Of a stretch of 64,000 bases of DNA, positions 58,482 through 64,000 are shown piece by piece; the first letter of the stretch is position 1, and each line of letters starts with the position of its first letter. The notes under the pieces are model-generated. The model was not told where the DNA came from. It saw nothing but the letters and a program-made list of their open reading frames with translations, and made no database searches. The position numbers and the translations under genes were made by a program. The stretch lies in NCBI GenBank assembly GCA_964568875.1, contig CAZMSH010000004.1:1-64000 (forward strand), written 5' to 3'. The stretch comes from SLNP01 sp964568875 (GTDB lineage: Bacteria > Bacteroidota > Bacteroidia > Bacteroidales > VadinHA17).

Positions 58482-59813
58482 ATGGCTAAAGGCGAGTTTT
58501 ATCATGCCCTGAAGATTGAAAGGGATAAATGCATAGGCTGTGTTCATTGCATAAGGGTATGCCCTACACAGGCACTAAGGGTCATTGGTGGTAAAGCCAC
58601 GCTTTTCGGGAAGAGGTGTGTTGATTGTGGTGAGTGTCTCAGGGCTTGTCCTGTTAATGCAATTTCAGTCGCTGGTGATGATTTTGAAAAGATATTTGAT
58701 TACAGAATCAGGATAGCAATTATTCCGGCGGTTATCTACGGGCAGTTCTCGAAAAAGCATTCGTATCAGAAAATAACAGAGTCATTAAAGAATATAGGGT
58801 TCACCCACATATATGAGGCTGAACGATCGATACCGGTAATAATCAGGAGGTTCAAGTCAATAATTGAGGGCGATGGTCAGCCTAAACCACTTATATCATC
58901 TTTTTGTCCTGCCATAGTAAGGCTTATACAGGTGCGTTTCCCGTCTCTCACCGGCAATATTGCAGGGGTGAAACCTCCGGTTGACCTGACAGCAATCATG
59001 GTCAGGGAACAGTTGCGTAAAGTAGGATGGGCTGATGAAGAGGTGGGCATCTTTTATGTAACGCCGTGTGCTGCCAAGATAGCCGCTGTCAAGAGCCCGG
59101 TGGGAGAGGATATCTCATATGTTGACGGTGTTATCAATTTAAACAGCCTCTACAACAGGATGTATCCTGAGCTTAAGGCAATGGAGGATGTAAGGCAGAA
59201 AAAAAACAGGATGCTAAGGCCTGAAGAACTGTTGTGGAGCCTCACCAGGGGAGAGTCGGTTCATCAGTCAGGCAGGGTTCTGGCAGTTGATGGGATACAG
59301 AATGCCATTGACATACTTGAGAAGATAGAAGATGATGAGGTGAGGAATCTTGATTTCCTTGAACTGAGGGCATGCGATGAAGGCTGTGCAGGTGGTGTTC
59401 TCAATGTGGAGAATCGCTTTCTGGCGGTGGAAAGACTTACCCGGAAGGCAAGGATTACAGCCGAGGAAGAGTACCATAAGGATAACTGGTCTGAACATGA
59501 CTGGTTATTTCTGGAGAAGAAGTCGGGAATAGGAGAGATAAATCCCAGGTCTATTCTTTCCCTTGATGCAGACTTAAAGGCCGCTTTGGGTAAGATGGAC
59601 CGTAAAAGAAAGATACTCGATATACTTCCTCTGGTTGATTGCGGAGTGTGCGGGTCGCCCGATTGCGATACATTTGCCGAGGATATCATTCAGGGAAGGG
59701 CTACCCTGGATAAGTGTGTCTTTTTCAGCAGAGAAGGGATGGTTTCCACATGGACATCAGATAAGATTAAGGACATAAACAATATACCGGATGAAATTAA
59801 AGGAACTGATTGA
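58482..59813 (+). CDS. [FeFe]-hydrogenase-like (sensory-type) H-cluster protein
   Basis: The 443-residue protein has a two-cluster ferredoxin domain (Cys17, 20, 23, 27 and Cys46, 49, 52, 56) and an H-cluster domain. L1 is SSFCP (Cys142), L2 is TPCAAK (Cys196), and L3 is ELRACDEGC (Cys298 and Cys302), giving all four ligands. The C-terminus has another iron-sulfur motif C-x2-C-x4-C-x16-C (Cys387, 390, 395, 412). In catalytic enzymes L1 reads TSCCP, with the first Cys relaying protons; here it is Phe141. The conserved L2 Met and Glu are also missing. This resembles sensory hydrogenases, so it probably senses H2 or redox state. It overlaps the next gene by 23 bases. Confidence 0.85.
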   Translation: MAKGEFYHALKIERDKCIGCVHCIRVCPTQALRVIGGKATLFGKRCVDCGECLRACPVNAISVAGDDFEKIFDYRIRIAIIPAVIYGQFSKKHSYQKITESLKNIGFTHIYEAERSIPVIIRRFKSIIEGDGQPKPLISSFCPAIVRLIQVRFPSLTGNIAGVKPPVDLTAIMVREQLRKVGWADEEVGIFYVTPCAAKIAAVKSPVGEDISYVDGVINLNSLYNRMYPELKAMEDVRQKKNRMLRPEELLWSLTRGESVHQSGRVLAVDGIQNAIDILEKIEDDEVRNLDFLELRACDEGCAGGVLNVENRFLAVERLTRKARITAEEEYHKDNWSEHDWLFLEKKSGIGEINPRSILSLDADLKAALGKMDRKRKILDILPLVDCGVCGSPDCDTFAEDIIQGRATLDKCVFFSREGMVSTWTSDKIKDINNIPDEIKGTD

Positions 59814-60126
59814 AAGTGCCGGCCTTGAAATAATTACAGGCGGAACAGGGCTTGACAGGGACGTAACAGGTGGTTATACATCTGATCTGCTTAGTGATGT
59901 GATGGGTAACTCACGCGAGGGCCAGGTATGGATCACAATGCAGACACATATGAATGTTATTGCTGTTGCAACTCTCAAGGAGCATGCAGCAGTGATATTT
60001 GTCTCTGGCAACAGACCGGCTGCTGATGTGGCAGAGAAGGCAGTTGCCGAGGATTTGACACTGCTTGCCACAAACGATGAGGCCTTTACCATATCGGGCA
60101 AGATATATTCACTATTAGGGAAATAA
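59791..60126 (+). CDS. DRTGG-domain protein 2 of the hydrogenase-like module
   Basis: The 111-residue protein is closer to the DRTGG family consensus than its sister: MKLKELIESAGLEIITGGTG, LDRDVTGGYTSDLLSDVMGN, then VIFVSGNRPAADVAEKAVAED. It begins inside the preceding gene, in another frame, with a 23-base overlap, so translation is coupled. Two DRTGG proteins in one module may form a heterodimer or a ligand pair; that is inference. Confidence 0.85.
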   Translation: MKLKELIESAGLEIITGGTGLDRDVTGGYTSDLLSDVMGNSREGQVWITMQTHMNVIAVATLKEHAAVIFVSGNRPAADVAEKAVAEDLTLLATNDEAFTISGKIYSLLGK

Positions 60127-60129
60127 GTT

Positions 60130-60867
60130 ATGAGAGTATACCGGGCCGACCTGCATACGCATACCGTTTTGTCTCCTTGCGGTGATCTGGAGATGAGTGC
60201 CCGGAATATTATAGATGCTGCTCACGCCAAAGAGATTGATATCCTTGGAATAACTGACCATAACTCCACCCTTAACTCTCAGATGATAAAGGAAATGGGT
60301 GAGGATGAGGGTTTGTTGGTATTGACAGGAGCTGAGGTTACCACAAGGGAAGAGATTCACTGTTTATGTTTTCTCGAGAACCGTGATGAGCTTGAAGAGT
60401 TCCAGGCATGGATCGAAGACAATATCACACGTATACCCAATTCACCTCAGAGATTTGGTTATCAGGTCGTAGTAGACAGTGAAGATAACATTATCGATGA
60501 GGTGGAGTATCTTCTGATAATGTCACTTTCAAAAACGATAGATGAGGTTGAGAGGAAAGTTCATGAATTAAACGGATTGTTTATCCCTGCCCATGTAGAC
60601 AGATCTGTAAACAGTATTCTGAGTCAGCTGGGTTTTTTCCCACCCGGCTTGAAGTATGATGCTGTTGAGGTTACCCCATACACTGAATTTGAGACTTTAA
60701 GCAAGAATCACCCTGTAATTGGTAATCTCCCGTACATAAGAAGTTCTGATTCTCACTTCCTGCATAATGTTGGCAAGGTAAGTACCGGTTTATTGCTGAA
60801 CGAATTGTCATTTTCTGAGATAAGAATGGCACTTGCCGGGGAAGGAGGAAGAAAGGTCGTGCACTGA
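60130..60867 (+). CDS. PHP-domain metal-dependent phosphoesterase
   Basis: The 245-residue protein has the PHP active-site motifs: DLHTHT (His9, His11), GITDHNS (Asp43, His44), GAEVTTREEIHCL (Glu69, His77), PAHVDRS (about 152-158) and SDSHFLHNVG near the end. PHP proteins hydrolyse phosphoesters such as nucleotides or histidinol phosphate with two or three metals. In hydrogenase modules the substrate is unknown; a small nucleotide signal is a possibility. It starts three bases after DRTGG 2, and its stop overlaps the next start by one base. Confidence 0.87.
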   Translation: MRVYRADLHTHTVLSPCGDLEMSARNIIDAAHAKEIDILGITDHNSTLNSQMIKEMGEDEGLLVLTGAEVTTREEIHCLCFLENRDELEEFQAWIEDNITRIPNSPQRFGYQVVVDSEDNIIDEVEYLLIMSLSKTIDEVERKVHELNGLFIPAHVDRSVNSILSQLGFFPPGLKYDAVEVTPYTEFETLSKNHPVIGNLPYIRSSDSHFLHNVGKVSTGLLLNELSFSEIRMALAGEGGRKVVH

Positions 60868-61418
60868 TGAAAACAATTACCGACCATATTGTTGACATTA
60901 TGCAAAACTCTACCAGGGCAGGCGCTACTGAAGTAAGACTATCTGTCAGTATAGACCCTGAATCGGGGTATATCTCTTTTGAGGTTGCTGATAATGGCAG
61001 GGGAATTCCAAATGATATTATAGACCGGGTTGCTGATCCGTTCACCACCTCAAGGAAGACAAGAAAGGTTGGTTTGGGCCTTCCGTTGCTAAGACAGCAT
61101 GCTTCGATGTCAGGAGGCAGTCTTGAGATAAAATCGGAAGAGGGAGCCGGTACAATTGTAAAAGCGGTATTTGGTTACGAAAGCATTGACCGTCAGCCTC
61201 TTGGTGGTTTAGGTGAGGCTGTCGCCCTCTTCATAACAGGAAATCCCGGTGTAAACCTTATCTTCAGCTACTCTTCCCCTGCGGGGAGCTATGCGGTCTC
61301 TTCAGTGGAGATATCAGAAAGTCTTGATGGCGATGATCTGGGCAGACCTGTCTGGTTTGCAGTTATCAGGGAGATGATTAATGATAATCTTATAGAACTG
61401 GGGTCAGGAAACGTTTGA
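60867..61418 (+). CDS. Kinase-like ATP-binding protein without HisKA domain
   Basis: The 183-residue protein has an HATPase_c domain with the N-box HIVDIMQNSTRAGA (Asn14), the G1 box ADNGRGIP (42-48) and G2 SRKTRKVGLGLPLL (about 62-75), as in histidine kinases. It has no phosphoacceptor or dimerisation domain. The C-terminal 75 residues (from about 109, GGLGEAVALFITGNPGVNLIFSY) are an extension I do not recognise. It ends the six-gene module and is convergent with a sensor kinase gene 17 bases away. NuoE/NuoF-type and catalytic HydA genes, which often follow such modules, are absent. Confidence 0.8.
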   Translation: MKTITDHIVDIMQNSTRAGATEVRLSVSIDPESGYISFEVADNGRGIPNDIIDRVADPFTTSRKTRKVGLGLPLLRQHASMSGGSLEIKSEEGAGTIVKAVFGYESIDRQPLGGLGEAVALFITGNPGVNLIFSYSSPAGSYAVSSVEISESLDGDDLGRPVWFAVIREMINDNLIELGSGNV

Positions 61419-61435
61419 TTTGCAGTCTGTAAAGA

Positions 61436-63520
61436 CTAATCCTGATCCGTTATTGATGATGGAAGTATAATTGTGAAACAGGTACCATCACCGGGCTTGC
61501 TTTCCAGTTCAATCCTGCCCTTGTTGACCTTAACAAGTTCTCCTACCAGCTTGAGACCAAATCCGGTACCCTTTTCATTTTCTGTGCCGGGTGTACTCTC
61601 AATATCTCCTGGTGAGAAGAGAATCGCCTGTCTTTCAGGAGGTATACCTATACCATTATCGCATATCTTTATCATAACCTCACTTTCCGGTTTGGGCTTT
61701 TCCTTAAGCAGTATACTTATCCTCCCTCCCTTGCGGGTGTATTTTATTGCATTTGACAGCAGATTCCTGATAATAATATCAATGAGCTCCTTGTCTACCC
61801 AGGCTTTGGTTCCTCCAATCTGCGTAAAATTGACGGCTATACTCTTTCTGTCTGCATTATCCTTGTAAATACTCATATTGGTAAGGATAATACCGGCAAG
61901 GTCGTGCAGTTCCGGTGCATATCTTATATGGTCCTCCTGCCCCCTTCCCCATACCAGCATGTTTTCAAGCAGGTTGATAACCATCTGTGAATAGTTGATG
62001 CACGAACCTGCAAGTGATTCATATTTGTCGCGGTATTCATCTTCTTTCAACAGGTTAAGTATATACTGGATGTTTACAACAGGGCTCCTCAGATCATGTG
62101 CGATCACCGAGAATATTTTGTTTTTAAGCTGAATTGTTTCGGTGAGGTTTTTGTTTTGTTCCTCTATCTGCCTGCTGTATTCGACAGCCTTGTTCTTGGT
62201 TCTGGTGAGTTCCCTCGTTCGCGAGTGGATCATCGATTCAAGATCTCTGTTGAGCTGTTCGAGGTTGTTCTTGAGTCTCTCCTTTTCGCGGAATGAGCTT
62301 ACCCACTGATATATCAGAAGGCCTGACTGTATGCACACAAAAATAATTATTGATTCTGACAGGATATATCCTCCCTGACCGGTTACGTTCACAATAGCCA
62401 GCACAATATCATGAATAGCGGCTGACACAATCAGCAGGAAGCCTCCGAAATAGATGGCATCGGGTAACTGACGGTTTTTTATGAATCTTATAGCGCTGCT
62501 TGTCAGAGAGTTAATTGCGAATAACACCACAAAGATGTATACTGGGAATGTGAAATATGAAAAACTCTTCACCGGGAGAACAACTGTTGCTGCTGTCAGC
62601 GATATGAAGAATACGACAGAGACATTGGCAAAAACTTTGTGAAACTGGTATTTATAGATCTCACTCAGGAACAGGAATGCTCCTGTGACCATAATATAAA
62701 GGCTCAGATATTCAAATCTCACTGTCCATTCCCATGACATATCAACAACTGTATATATCAGAAACTGGTTTGTGAAAAGAGGTCTGAGGCCCATTCCCAG
62801 GAGCGTGACTGCAAAATAGAGAGATGTTTTGTCTTCGCGGTATAGCAAAAAGAAAAATGCAAAGAAGAGAGTAAAGGCTGCAAGTATGCTTACTGTAGCA
62901 ATTGACCCGCCATATTGCAATGAAGCCACTGATTGAATGTGGCTGAATGAACCAAATTCCACCGGGAGCCAGAAACCGCCTCTTCGGTGATGGAAGTTGG
63001 ATACGTTGAGAATAATTTCAATGGTATCTTTTTCTGGAACAAACCTCATGATTGTAGGTTCGTATGCCGGCACAGTAGTCTCCTCTGAAACTCCCGGCAC
63101 TCCGTTGCCTGCTGTGAATTTTCCGTCAACATACAGGTCGTAGGATGAATCAAAGACCTTTAGCATCAGGCCAAGCGCCGGAAGATCGGTCTTAGGAAGA
63201 ACTATTCTGAGTCTGTATGTTGCATAGCCATCACCTGTTGTTTTGATTCCCGGGAGGTCAGCGTCGGTCCAGTATGAGGGAACTTTGATATAACCGTCAG
63301 GTCTGGGTGATGTGTGACCTGAAAAGTTATGAGGCCTCAGGAGTTTGTTCCAGTAGAACTCCCATTCGCCGTTAAGGCTTATTCTGTACTTTTCAGTTAT
63401 GGTTTCGCCGCTCAGATCGAGGATTCCCTTAACGGGTTGAGGTACTGATTCTGATGAAAACACTGAAAGGCTGATGATAAAGCTCAGCAGTACCGGTGAA
63501 ATCAGTTTAACAATCTTCAT
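61436..63520 (-). CDS. 7TMR-DISM-type sensor histidine kinase
   Basis: The 694-residue inner-membrane protein has a signal or anchor segment (MKIVKLISPVLLSFIISLSV), an extracellular domain of the carbohydrate-binding-like 7TMR-DISMED2 type (about 25-190), seven membrane helices (about 195-410), a coiled coil (about 425-465), HisKA with His475 (IAHDLRSPVVNIQ) and HATPase_c with DNGIGIP and GTGFGLKLVGELV. It senses an extracellular or periplasmic signal. No response regulator gene lies nearby. I chose the ATG at 63520; the reading frame continues to a TTG at 63637 but the extra residues overlap a terminator. Confidence 0.87.
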   Translation of the reverse strand: MKIVKLISPVLLSFIISLSVFSSESVPQPVKGILDLSGETITEKYRISLNGEWEFYWNKLLRPHNFSGHTSPRPDGYIKVPSYWTDADLPGIKTTGDGYATYRLRIVLPKTDLPALGLMLKVFDSSYDLYVDGKFTAGNGVPGVSEETTVPAYEPTIMRFVPEKDTIEIILNVSNFHHRRGGFWLPVEFGSFSHIQSVASLQYGGSIATVSILAAFTLFFAFFFLLYREDKTSLYFAVTLLGMGLRPLFTNQFLIYTVVDMSWEWTVRFEYLSLYIMVTGAFLFLSEIYKYQFHKVFANVSVVFFISLTAATVVLPVKSFSYFTFPVYIFVVLFAINSLTSSAIRFIKNRQLPDAIYFGGFLLIVSAAIHDIVLAIVNVTGQGGYILSESIIIFVCIQSGLLIYQWVSSFREKERLKNNLEQLNRDLESMIHSRTRELTRTKNKAVEYSRQIEEQNKNLTETIQLKNKIFSVIAHDLRSPVVNIQYILNLLKEDEYRDKYESLAGSCINYSQMVINLLENMLVWGRGQEDHIRYAPELHDLAGIILTNMSIYKDNADRKSIAVNFTQIGGTKAWVDKELIDIIIRNLLSNAIKYTRKGGRISILLKEKPKPESEVMIKICDNGIGIPPERQAILFSPGDIESTPGTENEKGTGFGLKLVGELVKVNKGRIELESKPGDGTCFTIILPSSITDQD

Positions 63521-63564
63521 TAATGGAGAAGGTTTGCGGAAAAATAGAAATAAATGCCGATAAT

Positions 63565-63608
63565 AAAAACTCCCGCTAAAGTTTGTTATCAACCGTTGCG
63601 GGAGTTTT
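63565..63608 (-). terminator. Terminator after the M3 peptidase gene
   Basis: AAAACTCCCGC (ending 63576) and GCGGGAGTTTT (63598-63608) pair perfectly around a 21-base loop. On the minus strand it lies 21 bases after the peptidase stop and is followed by T-rich sequence, before the histidine kinase start. Confidence 0.85.
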
Positions 63609-63629
63609 ATTAATAAGCATATAGACTGT

Positions 63630-64000
63630 TTATTCAATCAGTCCTTTGTTCTTAAGGAGGGCTTCAATTCCGGGCTCTTTACCCCTGAAGTTTATGTACA
63701 GCTCTCTTGCTTCTGCACTACCTCCCTTTGAAAGTATTTCTCTTTCAAACGCTGCTGCGATCTCTTTATTGAAGATATCACCGGTTTCGCGGAAGGCCTG
63801 AAATGCGTCAGCATCAAGCTGTTCACTCCAGTAGTAGCTGTAATAACCTGATGAATATCCCCCTGAGAAGATGTGGCTGAAATATGTTGATCTGTAACGT
63901 GGAATTATTTCATCTATCAGACCATACTTTTTCATTGCATTTGCTTCAAATTCCTGGGCATCAATTTCGACAGGGATCCTGAGCGCGTGATACTCCATAT
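63630..64000 (-). CDS. M3-family peptidase (Dcp/oligopeptidase-like), 3' part only
   Basis: Only the C-terminal 120 or so residues are in the window; the gene continues beyond position 64000. FSGGYSSGYYSYYWSEQLDADAFQAF and GDIFNKEIAAAFEREILSKGGS match the end of peptidyl-dipeptidase Dcp and related M3 zinc metallopeptidases. The zinc motif HExxH lies outside the window, so subtype and signal peptide cannot be judged. A terminator follows. Confidence 0.85.
   Translation of the reverse strand, partial: MEYHALRIPVEIDAQEFEANAMKKYGLIDEIIPRYRSTYFSHIFSGGYSSGYYSYYWSEQLDADAFQAFRETGDIFNKEIAAAFEREILSKGGSAEARELYINFRGKEPGIEALLKNKGLIE

Noticed and set aside
61424..61438. Small hairpin AGTC/GACT between the module and the histidine kinase gene.
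   Set aside because: Only four pairs and no T-tract; too weak to call a terminator.

Overview
The window is a chromosomal segment of a Bacteroidota (Bacteroidetes) bacterium, most likely an anaerobe in or near the order Bacteroidales. The evidence is a short primary sigma factor beginning MRQLKITK, Rho with a long charged insert, promoters of the form TTTG-N19-TAnnTTTG, almost no Shine-Dalgarno sequences, the order tRNA-Thr/Tyr/Gly/Thr-tuf-tRNA-Trp-secE-nusG-rplKAJL-rpoBC, a PorT-like protein, an S46 dipeptidyl-peptidase, and anaerobic enzymes (pyruvate:ferredoxin oxidoreductase, hydroxylamine reductase, a [FeFe]-hydrogenase-like protein). No phage, insertion sequence, CRISPR array or rRNA gene is visible; it reads as core chromosome.

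Layout. 1-7.4 kb: nifJ and rho on the minus strand, diverging from rpoD and rpe. 7.4-13.3 kb: a six-gene minus-strand run (blaI regulator, M56/TonB sensor protein, TPR protein, LuxC-type acyl-CoA reductase, pRiA4b-type protein, miaA). 13.5-19 kb: SiaC-like protein, gapA, a secreted protein, a 41-residue lipoprotein and a large Asp-box repeat protein. 19-32.5 kb: MsrB-MsrA fusion, nitroreductase, Ldh_2-type dehydrogenase, SDR, ubiE/menG, porT-like gene, FAD-dependent dehydrogenase, TrmH-type methyltransferase, TamA-like outer-membrane lipoprotein and two sodium-coupled transporters. 32.5-48.4 kb: rpsU-xerC-hpf, then the tRNA/tuf/secE/nusG/ribosomal protein/RNA polymerase block. 48.4-54 kb: small lipoprotein, DUF2520 protein, KdsC-like phosphatase, UbiA-family prenyltransferase, maf and an S46 peptidase. 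54-57.6 kb: hcp with an iron-sulfur partner, divergent from a Crp/Fnr regulator. 57.7-61.4 kb: six tightly packed genes around a [FeFe]-hydrogenase-like protein. 61.4-64 kb: a 7TM hybrid-type sensor histidine kinase and the end of an M3 peptidase gene.

Four things stand out. (1) The six-gene module DRTGG / RsbW-like ATPase / H-cluster protein / DRTGG / PHP / ATPase has all four H-cluster cysteines, but the residues that move protons in catalytic hydrogenases are replaced (Phe141 at the relay-cysteine position). No catalytic hydrogenase subunits follow. It looks like a hydrogen- or redox-sensing device. (2) A perfect 16-bp palindrome lies almost midway between two consensus -7 boxes facing hcp and crp, near -41 of both, suggesting one Fnr/HcpR-type site working both ways. 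(3) A family of 7-bp tandem repeats, some joined to a conserved core of about 50 bp, occurs at five intergenic places, mostly directly after stop codons. (4) A full-strength Shine-Dalgarno sequence precedes hpf in the rpsU operon, in a lineage that hardly uses such sites.
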